Source: Sphingobium wenxiniae | GTDB lineage: Bacteria; Pseudomonadota; Alphaproteobacteria; Sphingomonadales; Sphingomonadaceae | Assembly (NCBI RefSeq): GCF_007830065.1 | Contig: NZ_VLKK01000011.1 | Location: 51,005-115,004, forward strand | DNA: 64,000 bases | Direction of reading: 5' to 3' | Shown: positions 8,563 to 18,151 of the stretch, one piece after another | Position numbering within the stretch: the stretch's first letter is position 1 | Layout of the letters: each line of letters opens with the position of its first letter | Position numbers and translations under genes: made by a program | Notes under the pieces: generated by a model | What the model was told of the DNA's origin: nothing | The model's database searches: none | Seen by the model: the letters and a program-made list of their open reading frames with translations, nothing else

Positions 8563-9549
8563 TTGACCGTCCAGCCAACCCAATCCGAGGCGAGGTCACG
8601 CGGCGCGCGGATGCTGCGCACGGCGCTCGGATCGTCGATCGCCGCGTGGCTGGACGATCCCACCGTCATCGAAGTGATGCTGAATCCCGATGGCCGGCTG
8701 TGGCTCGATCGGCTCGGCGAGGGGATCAGCGATACGGGCTTGTCGCTCGCGGCGGCCGATGGCGAGCGCATCGTCCGCCTGGTCGCGCATCACGTCGGCG
8801 TCGAAGTTCATGCCCGGTCTCCGCGCGTCTCGGCCGAGCTGCCCGATAGCGGAGAGCGGTTCGAGGGGCTGCTGCCGCCCGTCGTCACCGCGCCGGCCTT
8901 CGCCATCCGCAAGCCCGCTGTCGCCGTCTTCACGCTTGATCACTATGCGGCGGCGGGCATCATGCGACCGGATGCGGCGATAGCGCTGCGTCAGGGTGTC
9001 GAAGCCCGCGCCAACATCCTCGTGGCGGGCGGGACCGGCAGTGGCAAGACCACGCTCGTCAACGCGCTTTTGGCCGAAGTCGCCAAGACGACCGACCGCA
9101 TCGTCCTGATCGAAGACACGCGCGAACTGCAATGCGCCGCGCCGAACCTCGTCGCCATGCGGACCAAGGATGGCGTCGTTTCGCTCTCCGATCTCGTCCG
9201 GTCCTCGCTGCGGCTGCGCCCCGATCGCATCCCCATCGGCGAGGTGCGTGGCGCCGAGGCGCTCGACCTCCTCAAAGCCTGGGGCACCGGACATCCCGGC
9301 GGGATCGGCACTATCCACGCCGGAACCGCGCTCGGCGCGCTGCGCCGCATGGAGCAGCTCATTCAGGAGGCCGTCGTGACGGTCCCTCGTGCGCTGCTGG
9401 CCGAGACCATCGACATCATCGCCGTCCTGGTCCGCGACGGACACGGCCGCCGCCTCGCCGAGCTGGCCCGCGTCGAAGGGCTCGACGCCGCGACCGGCGA
9501 CTACCGCCTCACGCCACTGACCACCCCCCAACCCGGAGACCTGCCATGA
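8563..9549 (+). CDS. trbB: TrbB, conjugal transfer secretion ATPase (VirB11 family)
   Basis: A 328-residue traffic ATPase. Walker A is [19 protein letters not shown] with K162, the Asp box is [11 protein letters not shown], Walker B is near [19 protein letters not shown], and the His box is [20 protein letters not shown]. No membrane segment is present, which fits a hexameric cytoplasmic motor at the base of the T4SS. The start is a TTG with a weak aggggcc upstream. Its stop overlaps trbC by 4 bases. Confidence 0.93.
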   Translation: MTVQPTQSEARSRGARMLRTALGSSIAAWLDDPTVIEVMLNPDGRLWLDRLGEGISDTGLSLAAADGERIVRLVAHHVGVEVHARSPRVSAELPDSGERFEGLLPPVVTAPAFAIRKPAVAVFTLDHYAAAGIMRPDAAIALRQGVEARANILVAGGTGSGKTTLVNALLAEVAKTTDRIVLIEDTRELQCAAPNLVAMRTKDGVVSLSDLVRSSLRLRPDRIPIGEVRGAEALDLLKAWGTGHPGGIGTIHAGTALGALRRMEQLIQEAVVTVPRALLAETIDIIAVLVRDGHGRRLAELARVEGLDAATGDYRLTPLTTPQPGDLP

Positions 9550-9878
9550 TCCATGCCCTTCGGCATGGCGCACGCCGCGCCATGCTTACCGCCACCGCCA
9601 GCGTTATCGCGCTGAGCATTTCCGTTCCGGCCCACGCAGGCGGTTCGTCGATGCCGTGGGAAGCCCCGCTGCAAAGCATCCTCGAATCCATTGAGGGGCC
9701 GGTGGCGAAAATCGTCGCGGTCATCATCATCATCGTGACCGGCCTGACGCTGGCGTTCGGCGATACGAGCGGCGGCTTCCGCCGGTTGATCCAGATCGTG
9801 TTCGGCCTGTCGATCGCGTTCGCGGCCAGTTCCTTCTTCCTGTCGTTCTTCAGCTTCGGCGGCGGGGCGCTGGTCTGA
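9546..9878 (+). CDS. trbC: TrbC, pilin subunit precursor
   Basis: About 110 residues with a signal peptide (positively charged start, then MLTATASVIALSISVPAHA ending at an AHA-G cleavage site) and two hydrophobic segments in the mature part (AKIVAVIIIIVTGLTLAFG and IVFGLSIAFAASSFFLSFFSFG). This is the VirB2/TrbC pilin layout. In IncP systems the pilin is trimmed and cyclised by TraF, which is encoded upstream. ATG 9546 overlaps the trbB stop, and the stop overlaps the trbD start (TGATG). Confidence 0.92.
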   Translation: MIHALRHGARRAMLTATASVIALSISVPAHAGGSSMPWEAPLQSILESIEGPVAKIVAVIIIIVTGLTLAFGDTSGGFRRLIQIVFGLSIAFAASSFFLSFFSFGGGALV

Positions 9879-10147
9879 TGGAGAGCGCCGAGCCGATCGC
9901 GGGCTTCTATGCCCCCGTCCACCGGGCGTTGACCGAGCCGATCCTGCTCGGCGGTGCCCCGCGCTCGCTCGCCATCGTCAACGGGACGCTGGCGGGCGCG
10001 ATCGGCCTCGGCCTGCGCCTCTGGATCGCCGGGCTGGTCATCTGGGCCATCGGCCATGCGCTGTCCGTCTGGGCCGCTCGCCGCGACCCGCAATTCGTGG
10101 ACGTGGCCCGCCGTCACCTCCGTTACCCGAGCTGGATGCAGCCATGA
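9878..10147 (+). CDS. trbD: TrbD, VirB3-like inner-membrane T4SS protein
   Basis: An 89-residue protein with the TrbD/VirB3 layout: a short N-terminal segment (GFYAPVHRALTEPILLGGAPR), two adjacent hydrophobic helices (SLAIVNGTLAGAIGLGLRLW and IAGLVIWAIGHALSVWAARRD) and a small tail PSWMQP. It partners with the VirB4-type ATPase TrbE, whose gene overlaps its stop by 4 bases. Size and position are as expected. Confidence 0.92.
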   Translation: MESAEPIAGFYAPVHRALTEPILLGGAPRSLAIVNGTLAGAIGLGLRLWIAGLVIWAIGHALSVWAARRDPQFVDVARRHLRYPSWMQP

Positions 10148-12633
10148 TGAGCCTTCGCGAATACCGCAACAAAGCGGCGCATCTCGCCGACTTCCTGCCC
10201 TGGGCCGCGCTGGTCGGTGAAGGCGTCGTGCTCAACAAGGACGGTTCGTTCCAGCGCACCGCCCGGTTCCGCGGCCCCGATCTCGACAGCGCGACGCCGG
10301 CCGAACTGGTGGCGACCACATCGCGGCTCAACAATTCACTTCGCCGGCTCGGTTCGGGCTGGGCGATCTTCGTCGAAGCGCAGCGGACGCCCGCGCTCGA
10401 CTATCCCGAGGATGACTTTCCCGATCCCGTGTCGGCGCTGGTCGATATGGAACGGCGCGAACAGTTCCGCGAGGAAGGCGCGCATTTCGAGAGCGCCTAT
10501 TATCTGACGCTGCTGTGGATGCCGCCCGCCGAGGAAGCCGCGCGGGCTGAAGGTTGGCTCTACGAGGGTCGCTCCACCACCGGCGTCGATCCGTGGGAGC
10601 TGCTCAAGGGCTTCACCGACCGCAGCGACCGCGTTCTCAACCTGGTCGAAGGCTTCGTGCCCGAGGTCCGCTGGCTCGATGACGGCGAGACGCTGACCTA
10701 CCTCCATTCGACAATTTCGACGCGCCGCCAGCGCGTGCGCGTCCCCGAGACGCCGATGCACCTCGACGCGCTGCTGGCCGATGAGCCGCTGACGGGCGGG
10801 CTTGAGCCGCGCCTGGGCGACCATCATCTACGGACGCTGACGATCACGGGATTCCCGAGCGTCACATTCCCCGGCCTGCTCGACGAACTGAACCGGCTCG
10901 CCTTCGAGTATCGCTGGTCCACCCGCGCGATCATGCTCGACAAGACCGATGCGACCAAGCTGCTGACCAAGATCAGGCGGCAATGGTTCGCCAAACGCAA
11001 ATCGGTCGCCGCCATCTTGAAAGAGGTGATGACGAACGAGGCGAGCACGTTGCTCGACAGCGATGCCTCGAACAAGGCGGCCGACGCTGACACTGCCTTG
11101 CAGGAACTGGGCGCCGACTATGCCGGCATGGCCTATGTCACCGCCAGCGTGACGGTGTGGGACCGCGATCCCGCCATTGCCGCCGAGAAGCTGCGGCTGG
11201 TCGAGAAGATCATCCAGGGCCGCGACCTCACCGTCATTCCAGAGGGCATGAACGCGATCGAGGCGTGGCTTGGGAGTCTCCCCGGCCACACCTACGCCAA
11301 CGTCCGCCAGCCCCCGATTTCCACCCTCAATCTCGCCCACCTGATCCCCCTGTCAGCGGTATGGGCGGGGCCGGAACGGGACGAGCATTTCGGCGCTCCC
11401 CCCTTGCTGTATGGCAAGACCGAAGGCTCGACCCCGTTCCGGTTTTCCCTTCACGTCGGCGATGTCGGCCACACGCTGATCGTCGGCCCGACCGGCTCCG
11501 GCAAATCGGTGTTGCTCGCACTCATGGCGATGCAGTTCCGCCGCTACGAGAATGCACAGGTCTTCGCCTTCGACTTCGGCGGCAGCATCCGCGCCGCCGC
11601 GATCGGCATGGGCGGTGACTGGCAAGATCTCGGCGGGATGCTCGCCGACGAGTCCGGCGATGGCGTGCAGCTCCAGCCGCTCGCCCATATCGACGATCCG
11701 GCCGAACGCGCCTGGGCCGCCGAATGGCTGGCGGCCATCCTCGCATCCGAGAATGTGACCGTCGATCCACAGGCCAAGGAGCATATCTGGTCGGCGCTGA
11801 CATCGCTCGCCACCGCGCCGATCGCGGAACGGACCCTGACTGGCCTCGCCGTCCTGCTCCAGAGTCAACAGCTCAAGCAGGCGCTCGCGCCCTGGTGCGT
11901 CGGCGGCGCATGGGGCCGGCTGCTTGATGCCGAAACCGAGCGGCTTGGCGAGGCCACCGTTCAGGTGTTCGAGACCGAAGGCTTGATGGAAAGCGGTGCG
12001 GCGCCCGCCGTCCTGTCCTACCTGTTTTACCGCATCGCGGGGCGGCTCGACGGAAGCCCGACGCTCATCATCATCGACGAAGGTTGGCTGGCGCTCGGAT
12101 CGCCCGCGTTCGCCAAGCAGCTTTCGGAATGGCTGGTGACGCTCCGCAAGAAGAACGCGAGCGTCATCTTCGCCACGCAGTCGCTCGCCCAAATCGAGGG
12201 CAGCACCATCGCGCCCGCTATCGTCGAGAGCTGCCCGACGCGGATATTCCTGCCCAACGAACGCGCAGTCGAACCGCAGATCGCAGTGATCTACGAGCGG
12301 TTCGGGCTCAACGCTCGCCAGATCGAAATCCTCAGCCGGGCAACGCCCAAGCGCGACTATTATTGTCAATCGCGGCGCGGCAACCGCCTGTTCGAGCTGG
12401 GGCTGGGCGAGGTCGCGCTGGCCTTCGCCGCCGCATCTTCCAAGACCGATCAGCGCCAGATCGCGGAGTTGGTGGAGGCGCATGGCGCATCCGCCTTCGC
12501 GGCCGAATGGCTGCGCCATCGCGGCTGCGCCTGGGCGGTCGAGCTTCTTCCCGAACCCCAACCCGATCCGCTGGCCGGAGGCCGGGAAGATGCCGGCCAG
12601 CTCCCCCTTGCCTTGAAGGACACGACCCCATGA
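10144..12633 (+). CDS. trbE: TrbE, conjugal transfer ATPase (VirB4 family)
   Basis: An 829-residue ATPase, the usual length. The N-terminal CagE/TrbE domain (residues about 1-420) leads into Walker A at IVGPTGSGKSVLLALMAMQF (K454). Walker B is TLIIIDEGWLALGSPAFAKQ, followed by ASVIFATQSLAQIEGS. It energises pilus and channel assembly at the inner membrane. The gene overlaps trbD and trbJ by 4 bases on each side. Confidence 0.95.
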   Translation: MMSLREYRNKAAHLADFLPWAALVGEGVVLNKDGSFQRTARFRGPDLDSATPAELVATTSRLNNSLRRLGSGWAIFVEAQRTPALDYPEDDFPDPVSALVDMERREQFREEGAHFESAYYLTLLWMPPAEEAARAEGWLYEGRSTTGVDPWELLKGFTDRSDRVLNLVEGFVPEVRWLDDGETLTYLHSTISTRRQRVRVPETPMHLDALLADEPLTGGLEPRLGDHHLRTLTITGFPSVTFPGLLDELNRLAFEYRWSTRAIMLDKTDATKLLTKIRRQWFAKRKSVAAILKEVMTNEASTLLDSDASNKAADADTALQELGADYAGMAYVTASVTVWDRDPAIAAEKLRLVEKIIQGRDLTVIPEGMNAIEAWLGSLPGHTYANVRQPPISTLNLAHLIPLSAVWAGPERDEHFGAPPLLYGKTEGSTPFRFSLHVGDVGHTLIVGPTGSGKSVLLALMAMQFRRYENAQVFAFDFGGSIRAAAIGMGGDWQDLGGMLADESGDGVQLQPLAHIDDPAERAWAAEWLAAILASENVTVDPQAKEHIWSALTSLATAPIAERTLTGLAVLLQSQQLKQALAPWCVGGAWGRLLDAETERLGEATVQVFETEGLMESGAAPAVLSYLFYRIAGRLDGSPTLIIIDEGWLALGSPAFAKQLSEWLVTLRKKNASVIFATQSLAQIEGSTIAPAIVESCPTRIFLPNERAVEPQIAVIYERFGLNARQIEILSRATPKRDYYCQSRRGNRLFELGLGEVALAFAAASSKTDQRQIAELVEAHGASAFAAEWLRHRGCAWAVELLPEPQPDPLAGGREDAGQLPLALKDTTP

Positions 12634-13388
12634 AAACCTCCATCCTGCGCCGCGCCATGCTCGCCGGTGCGATCGCCACGTCGAGCATGATCGGCATCGC
12701 CGCCGCGACGCCGGCCCACGCCCAGCTCGGAGGGATCGTCTATGACCCGACCAACTACGCCCAAAATGTGCTGACGGCGGCTCGGTCGCTCCAGCAGATC
12801 AACAACCAGATTCAGCAAATCCAGCAAGCAGCGACGAGCCTCACCAACGAGGCGCGCAATCTCGCCTCGCTGCCGTTCAGTTCGCTCCAGCAGCTCCAGC
12901 AGCAGGTGCAGCGCACCCAGCAGCTTCTCGGCGAGGCGCAGCGGATCGCCTACGACGTGCAGAACGTCCAGCAGGCGTTCAACGGCCGCTACAAGGGCGT
13001 CGCGCTCACCGGCACCCACGCGCAGATGGTCGCCAACGCCAATGCGCGCTGGGAGGATAGCGTCGGCGCGTTCGAGGACGCGCTGCGTGTTCAGGCCGGA
13101 GTCGTCGGCAATATCGACGGCGCGCGCACGGCGATGAACGGCCTCGTTTCGTCGAGCCAGTCCGCGACCGGCGCCCTTCAGGCCGCGCAGGCCGGGAACC
13201 AGCTTCTCGCCCTGCAATCGCAGCAGATCGCCGACCTCACGGCCCTGGTCGCGGCGCAGGGCCGCGCGCAGGCGCTGGATGCGGCTCGCCATACGGCGGC
13301 GGAGGAGGAAGGGCGTGAGCGGCGTCGGCGCTTCCTGACGCCATCCACCGGCTATCAGCCGGGCAATGCCCGCATGTTCCGCGACTAA
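12630..13388 (+). CDS. trbJ: TrbJ, VirB5-like T4SS protein
   Basis: About 252 residues from ATG 12630. A Sec signal peptide ends at THAHAQ-type residues (ATPAHAQLGG). The mature part is a long helical coiled-coil rich in glutamine (LQQINNQIQQIQQ, LQQLQQQVQRTQQLL), typical of TrbJ. The C-terminus (RRRFLTPSTGYQPGNARMF) is also conserved in the family. VirB5 homologues are minor pilus or adhesin components. The gene overlaps trbE by 4 bases and trbK follows 5 bases later. Confidence 0.93.
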   Translation: MKTSILRRAMLAGAIATSSMIGIAAATPAHAQLGGIVYDPTNYAQNVLTAARSLQQINNQIQQIQQAATSLTNEARNLASLPFSSLQQLQQQVQRTQQLLGEAQRIAYDVQNVQQAFNGRYKGVALTGTHAQMVANANARWEDSVGAFEDALRVQAGVVGNIDGARTAMNGLVSSSQSATGALQAAQAGNQLLALQSQQIADLTALVAAQGRAQALDAARHTAAEEEGRERRRRFLTPSTGYQPGNARMFRD

Positions 13389-13393
13389 CGCCC

Positions 13394-13696
13394 GTGGACA
13401 GCAAGCTCCTCGCTCGGATCGGTGCAATCGTGTTCGTCCCCATCGCACTCACGATGACCGCGATCGAAATGGCGCGCGCACCCGAGCCGATGCGCGAGGC
13501 GCCGGCGTCCGTCGCCGAAACCCCGGCGACGGACCCCCTGCTGATCGAGCTGCGCCGTTGCCAGTCACTTGGGGCTTCCGGTGCCAGCGATCCCGATTGC
13601 CTCCGCGCATGGGCGGAAAATCGCCGCCGCTTCCTCGCGCCTGGTGCGCGTCCCGCCGCCCGCCTCGCCGATGGGGCGACCCCGCAGGAGAACTGA
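13394..13696 (+). CDS. trbK: Putative entry-exclusion protein TrbK (alternate type)
   Basis: A 100-residue protein from GTG 13394, between trbJ and trbL where trbK belongs. One N-terminal hydrophobic segment (ARIGAIVFVPIALTMTAIEM) is followed by a linker and a two-cysteine block (ELRRCQSLGASGASDPDCLRAWAENRRRFL). That pattern fits the TrbK-alt family: membrane-anchored with a periplasmic disulfide domain. Such proteins stop redundant entry of a related element. It lacks the lipobox of classical TrbK. Confidence 0.8.
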   Translation: MDSKLLARIGAIVFVPIALTMTAIEMARAPEPMREAPASVAETPATDPLLIELRRCQSLGASGASDPDCLRAWAENRRRFLAPGARPAARLADGATPQEN

Positions 13697-13697
13697 C

Positions 13698-15008
13698 ATG
13701 GGCGGCACCGGCGTCGTCGATCGTTTTCTGGACGTTTTCACCCGCTACATCGACAGCGGATTCGGTCTGCTCGGCGGAGAGGTGGCGTTCATCGCCACGA
13801 CGCTGATCGTCATCGACGTGACGCTTGCCGCGCTGTTCTGGACGTGGGGCGAAGGCGACGACATCCTTGCGCGGCTTATCAAGAAGACCCTGTTCGTCGG
13901 CGTCTTTGCTTACATCATCGGCAACTGGAACAGCCTGGCGCGGATCGTCTTCGAGAGCTTCGCCGGCTTGGGACTGAAAGCGTCCGGCACCGGCTTCACT
14001 GCCGCCGAGTTGCTCCAGCCCGGCCGCGTCGCTCAGGTCGGCCTCGAGGCGGGTCAGCCCATCCTCGAATCAATCTCCGACCTGATGGGTTGGATCGCCT
14101 TCTTCGAGAATTTCATCCAGATCGCGTGCCTGCTGTTCGCCTGGGTGCTGGTCATCCTCGCCTTCTTCATCCTGGCGATCCAGCTTTTCATCACGCTGAT
14201 CGAGTTCAAGCTGGCGACGCTCGCGGGCTTCGTGCTCATCCCGTTCGGCCTGTTCGGCAAGACCGCCTTCATGGCCGAGCGCGTGCTGGGGCTGGTCATC
14301 TCGTCGGGCGTCAAGGTGCTGGTACTCGCCGTCATCGTCGGCATCGGCTCCACCCTGTTCGACGAGTTCCGCGCCGGCTTTGGCGGCGCGCAACCGACCA
14401 TCGAGGACGCGATGGCGGTCGCGCTTGCCTCGCTCTGTCTGCTCGGCCTTGGCATCTTCGGCCCGTCGATCGCCAACGGCATCGTCTCCGGCGGTCCCGC
14501 GCTTGGCGCTGGCGCCGCGGCCGGAACCGCACTCGCCGCCGGTGGCGCGCTGGTCGGTGGCGCTGCCGCCGCTCGCCTCGGTGCCGGCGCAGTCGCCAGT
14601 GGCGTTGGCGGCGCGGCCCGTGGCGCGGCGTTCACCTCCGGCGCGGCAAACAGCGCCTATGCGCTCGGTTCTGCCGGAAAGTCCGACGCAGCCGCCGCAG
14701 CGGGCGGCGCAGCCGGCGTTGGGCGGGCCGCTGTGGGCGCCGCGCTTTCGCCGCTCAGGAAGGCCGCCGCCTCCCTCAAGGATAGCTATCGCTCGGGCGG
14801 CCGCGCCGCCGTTACCGCCACCGGCGGGGCCATCTCGGGCGGTGCGCCCAGCCCGTCGCCGGAGGCGTCCAGCGGTCCGCCATCTTGGGCCGCCGCCATG
14901 AAGCGCCGCCAAACCATGACCCACGGCGCGACAGTCGCCGCCCATACGCTGCGCTCGGGCGACGGCGGCGGCGGCGGCGCGTCGGTCGATGTCAGCCAGA
15001 AGGATTGA
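13698..15008 (+). CDS. trbL: TrbL, VirB6-like polytopic T4SS protein
   Basis: About 436 residues from ATG 13698, which has CAGGAG upstream and starts just after the trbK stop. The N-terminus GGTGVVDRFLDVFTRYIDSG is family-typical. Five or six membrane helices fill residues 25-290. The tail is long, Ala/Gly-rich and low complexity (AAGTALAAGGALVGGAAAAR and further repeats) and ends polar. TrbL forms part of the inner-membrane translocation channel. Confidence 0.93.
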   Translation: MGGTGVVDRFLDVFTRYIDSGFGLLGGEVAFIATTLIVIDVTLAALFWTWGEGDDILARLIKKTLFVGVFAYIIGNWNSLARIVFESFAGLGLKASGTGFTAAELLQPGRVAQVGLEAGQPILESISDLMGWIAFFENFIQIACLLFAWVLVILAFFILAIQLFITLIEFKLATLAGFVLIPFGLFGKTAFMAERVLGLVISSGVKVLVLAVIVGIGSTLFDEFRAGFGGAQPTIEDAMAVALASLCLLGLGIFGPSIANGIVSGGPALGAGAAAGTALAAGGALVGGAAAARLGAGAVASGVGGAARGAAFTSGAANSAYALGSAGKSDAAAAAGGAAGVGRAAVGAALSPLRKAAASLKDSYRSGGRAAVTATGGAISGGAPSPSPEASSGPPSWAAAMKRRQTMTHGATVAAHTLRSGDGGGGGASVDVSQKD

Positions 15009-15011
15009 TCC

Positions 15012-15695
15012 ATGTTCAAACGCCCCAGCCTCCGCTACGGCCAAACGCCGGAACCGACGACCCCTTACCAGCGCGCCGCGCAAGCCTGGGATGACCGGAT
15101 TGGATCGTCCCGCGTGCAGGCGAACAACTGGCGCGTCGCCTTCTTCGGCGCGTTGGCGCTGTCGGGCGGTCTGACCGGTGGCCTCATTTGGCAATCGGCG
15201 CGCGGCCATATCGTGCCCTGGGTTGTCCAGGTCGATCGGCTCGGCGAAGCGCAGGCGGTCGCCCCGGCCGAGGCCGGCTATCGCCCGACCGATCCGCAGA
15301 TCGCGTTCCACCTCGCGCGCTTCATCGAGCAGGTTCGCTCGATCCCGGCCGACCCCGTGATCGTCCGCCAGAACTGGCTGCGCGCTTATGACTTCACCAC
15401 CGATCGCGGCGCGGTGGCGCTCAACGACTATGCCCGCGCCAATGATCCGTTCGCCAATGTTGGAAGGGTGCAGGTCGCGGTGGACGTGTCGAGCGTCATC
15501 CGGGCTTCGCCCGACAGCTTCCGCGTCGCCTGGACCGAGCGCCGCTATCAGGACGGCAGCCTGGCAGCGACCGAGCGCTGGTCCGCGATCCTCACCGTCG
15601 TCGTACAGCCCCCGCGCACACCCGACGCCCTGCGGAAGAATCCGCTCGGCGTCTTCGTCAATGCCCTCAACTGGTCGAAGGAGCTGTCGCAATGA
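15012..15695 (+). CDS. trbF: TrbF, VirB8-like T4SS protein
   Basis: A 227-residue protein with the TrbF leader (NTPYQRAAQAWDDRIGS-type residues), one membrane helix at about residues 37-57, then a periplasmic VirB8 fold (LARFIEQVRSIPADPVIVRQ, RVAWTERRYQDGSLA). The end, NPLGVFVNALNWSKEL, is the usual C-terminal box. It bridges the inner-membrane and outer-membrane parts of the channel. Its stop overlaps the trbG ATG by 4 bases. Confidence 0.94.
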   Translation: MFKRPSLRYGQTPEPTTPYQRAAQAWDDRIGSSRVQANNWRVAFFGALALSGGLTGGLIWQSARGHIVPWVVQVDRLGEAQAVAPAEAGYRPTDPQIAFHLARFIEQVRSIPADPVIVRQNWLRAYDFTTDRGAVALNDYARANDPFANVGRVQVAVDVSSVIRASPDSFRVAWTERRYQDGSLAATERWSAILTVVVQPPRTPDALRKNPLGVFVNALNWSKELSQ

Positions 15696-16708
15696 CCGCC
15701 AATCCGTATCGCCGCGCCGCATCGACGGCGCTGCTCGTTTCCGCCACCGCGCTCGCCGGATGCGCCACCACATCGGCGAGGCCGCCTGCCATCACCTATG
15801 ACGATCCGCCGGCCGAGATCGCTGCGACGCTCGCGCCGGAGCCGCCGCGTGCTGTCGAGGTGGTGGCGATCCCCGAGCCGCTGCCGCTGCCTGGCCAGTT
15901 GATGCCCGCGCCTGACACACACCGTACACCGGAGCCGACCGATCCTCGCCAGCGTGTCGGTGCGGCGAACGCGGCCGCCCGCGTCCAGCCGGTGCGCGAT
16001 GGCTTCCTCAACGCCATCCAGCAATATCCGTGGACCGACGGCGCGCTCTATCAGGTCTATACCGCGCCGGGTCAGGTGACGGACATCGCCTTACAGGAAG
16101 GCGAGCAGCTCGTAGGGCCAGGGCCGGTCGCGGCCGGCGATACCGTGCGCTGGATCATCGGCGACACCATCAGCGGCAGCGGTCCCACGGCGCGCGTCCA
16201 CATCCTCGTCAAGCCAACCCGGCCTGATCTCACCACCAATCTCGTCATCAACACCGATCGGCGCACCTATCACCTGGAACTGCGCGCCACGTCCTCGACC
16301 TACATGGCGTCGGTGAGCTGGACCTATCCACACGACGCATTGATCGCATTGCGGGGCCGCAACGCGGCGGCCGCAGCCGCCGCGCCTGTGGCGAGCGGCA
16401 TCGACCTGTCCACGCTTAATTTCCGCTATCGCATCGACGGCGATCGTGCGCCGTGGCGACCGGCGCGCGCGTTCGACGATGGACGGCAGGTGCTCATCGA
16501 GTTTCCGGCCGGGGTCTCGCAGGGCGAAATGCCGCCGCTGTTCGTAAGTGGCGCATCGGGCGAAGCCGCGCTGGTCAATTACCGGGTGCAGGGCCGCTAC
16601 ATGGTCGTGGACCGCCTGTTCGCCGCCGCCGAACTGCGGCTGGGCGACCGGCGCAGCGCGCAGCGTGTCCGCATCGTCCGCACCGATGGACGGGAGCGGC
16701 GGCCGTGA
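15692..16708 (+). CDS. trbG: TrbG, VirB9-like T4SS outer-membrane-complex protein
   Basis: A 338-residue protein. The N-terminus ends in LAGC, a lipobox-type signal, so a lipoprotein precursor is likely. The VirB9/CagX domain is seen in YQVYTAPGQVTDIALQEGEQ, TSSTYMASVSWTYP and LNFRYRIDGDRAPWRPARAF. With the VirB10-like TrbI it forms the outer-membrane core complex. It overlaps both neighbours by 4 bases (trbF and trbI). Confidence 0.94.
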   Translation: MTANPYRRAASTALLVSATALAGCATTSARPPAITYDDPPAEIAATLAPEPPRAVEVVAIPEPLPLPGQLMPAPDTHRTPEPTDPRQRVGAANAAARVQPVRDGFLNAIQQYPWTDGALYQVYTAPGQVTDIALQEGEQLVGPGPVAAGDTVRWIIGDTISGSGPTARVHILVKPTRPDLTTNLVINTDRRTYHLELRATSSTYMASVSWTYPHDALIALRGRNAAAAAAAPVASGIDLSTLNFRYRIDGDRAPWRPARAFDDGRQVLIEFPAGVSQGEMPPLFVSGASGEAALVNYRVQGRYMVVDRLFAAAELRLGDRRSAQRVRIVRTDGRERRP

Positions 16709-17916
16709 GCGATCCTACCGTCACCGCAGAACCCGCCGCATCGACGGCGCCGACCAATCCCAACGTCTTTCAGCTACGCGGGCCGCCTCCGCGCGTCATG
16801 CGCCTGTCGCGCAAGGCGCTCGCCGTCGTCGGTGTCGCCGCCGGCCTCGGCATCGGCGGCTCGCTGATCTACGCGCTGCGACCGCCCAGCGAGCGGCAGG
16901 CGCAGGAACTCTACAACACCGACAGCCGGACCACAGCCGAGACCATCACGTCGGGACCGCGCGACTATGCTCAGGCGCCGCGCCTCGGCCCGCCGCTTCC
17001 CGGCGATCTCGGCGGTCCGATCGTGTCGGCGCAGCAGCGCGGCGAAAATGTGCCGGTTCCGCCGATCGGCGCGGGGGCCGGGCCGCCCGATCCGCGCGCG
17101 CAGGCCGAGGAAGCCGCCCGCCAGCGCGCCGCCCAGGAACGCGACGCTGCGCGCACCAGCTCGGTCTTTCTTGGCAGCAGCGTGGGCGCGGCATCGTCAG
17201 CCGAACCGCCGATGCGAGCTCCGACCGCCCCGGCACCAGCGACACCGGCGGACGCGGCACCGCAAGGGAATCAAGCAGGCAGGCGCGCCTTCATGGCTCA
17301 AGCGTCCAACCAGCGCACCGTCAGCGTCGAACGGCTGACAGCTCCGGCCTCGGCGAACATCGTCCAGGCGGGCAGCGTCATCCCTGCCGCACTCATCACC
17401 GGCATCCGCTCCGACCTGCCCGGCCAGATCACCGCGCAGGTGACGGCCAATGTCTACGACAGCCCGACCGGGCGCATCCTGCTCATTCCGCAGGGCTCGC
17501 GCCTGATCGGCGAATACGACAGTGAGATCGCCGCAGGGCAGACCCGCGTTCTGCTCGCCTGGGATCGGCTCATCATGCCGGACGGCCGCTCGATCGTTCT
17601 CGAGCGCCAGCCGGGCACGGACGGCGCTGGCTTCGCGGGGCTACAGGACCGCGTGAACCAGCATTGGGGCAATCTGTTGAAGGCGGCTGCGGTCTCGACG
17701 CTCCTCGGCGTGGGCGCCGAGCTGGGCGCGGACAGCGAGGACGACCTGACCCGCGCGCTGCGGCGCGGCTCGCAGGACACCATCAACCAGACCGGTCAGC
17801 AGATCGTTCGGCGGCAGCTCAATGTGCCGCCGACGCTCACCGTCCGGCCGGGCCATCCGCTGCGCGTGGTCCTGACCCGCGACCTGGTGCTTGAGCCGAT
17901 GGGAGCAACAGGATGA
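16705..17916 (+). CDS. trbI: TrbI, VirB10-like T4SS protein
   Basis: About 403 residues from GTG 16705, overlapping the trbG stop. A cytoplasmic N-terminus precedes a single membrane helix near residues 38-58 and a proline/alanine-rich periplasmic linker. The VirB10 domain follows, with IPAALITGIRSDLPGQITAQV, RILLIPQGSRLIGEYDS and VRPGHPLRVVLTRDLVLEP. It spans the periplasm and senses ATPase energy. DUF2274 overlaps its stop. Confidence 0.95.
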   Translation: MSDPTVTAEPAASTAPTNPNVFQLRGPPPRVMRLSRKALAVVGVAAGLGIGGSLIYALRPPSERQAQELYNTDSRTTAETITSGPRDYAQAPRLGPPLPGDLGGPIVSAQQRGENVPVPPIGAGAGPPDPRAQAEEAARQRAAQERDAARTSSVFLGSSVGAASSAEPPMRAPTAPAPATPADAAPQGNQAGRRAFMAQASNQRTVSVERLTAPASANIVQAGSVIPAALITGIRSDLPGQITAQVTANVYDSPTGRILLIPQGSRLIGEYDSEIAAGQTRVLLAWDRLIMPDGRSIVLERQPGTDGAGFAGLQDRVNQHWGNLLKAAAVSTLLGVGAELGADSEDDLTRALRRGSQDTINQTGQQIVRRQLNVPPTLTVRPGHPLRVVLTRDLVLEPMGATG

Positions 17917-18137
17917 CGAAGTTGAAGCTGGGGCCGCTCGCCGATGACCGGCCGGTAAAGCTCACCCTGGAACTGCCCGCCGCCGTCCACCGCGATCTTG
18001 CTGCCTATGCCGCCGCATTGGCGGCAGAGACCGGCGGCGAGGCCGTGACGCCGGAAAAACTGGTTGCGCCGATGCTTGCGCGGTTCATGGCGAGCGACCG
18101 TGGCTTCGCGCGCGGTCGGCGTAGCGGGAAGAGTTGA
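17913..18137 (+). CDS. DUF2274 protein, last gene of the trb operon
   Basis: A 74-residue protein (TKLKLGPLADDRPVKLTLELPAAVH then PEKLVAPMLARFMASDRGF) of the DUF2274 family. The family usually closes the trb operon in alphaproteobacterial elements. The strand-helix-helix pattern resembles a ribbon-helix-helix DNA-binding protein, so autoregulation is possible but unproven. It is coupled to trbI by a 4-base overlap and meets a convergent gene 14 bases later. Confidence 0.85.
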   Translation: MTKLKLGPLADDRPVKLTLELPAAVHRDLAAYAAALAAETGGEAVTPEKLVAPMLARFMASDRGFARGRRSGKS

Positions 18138-18151
18138 ACGCCGCGCCAGGA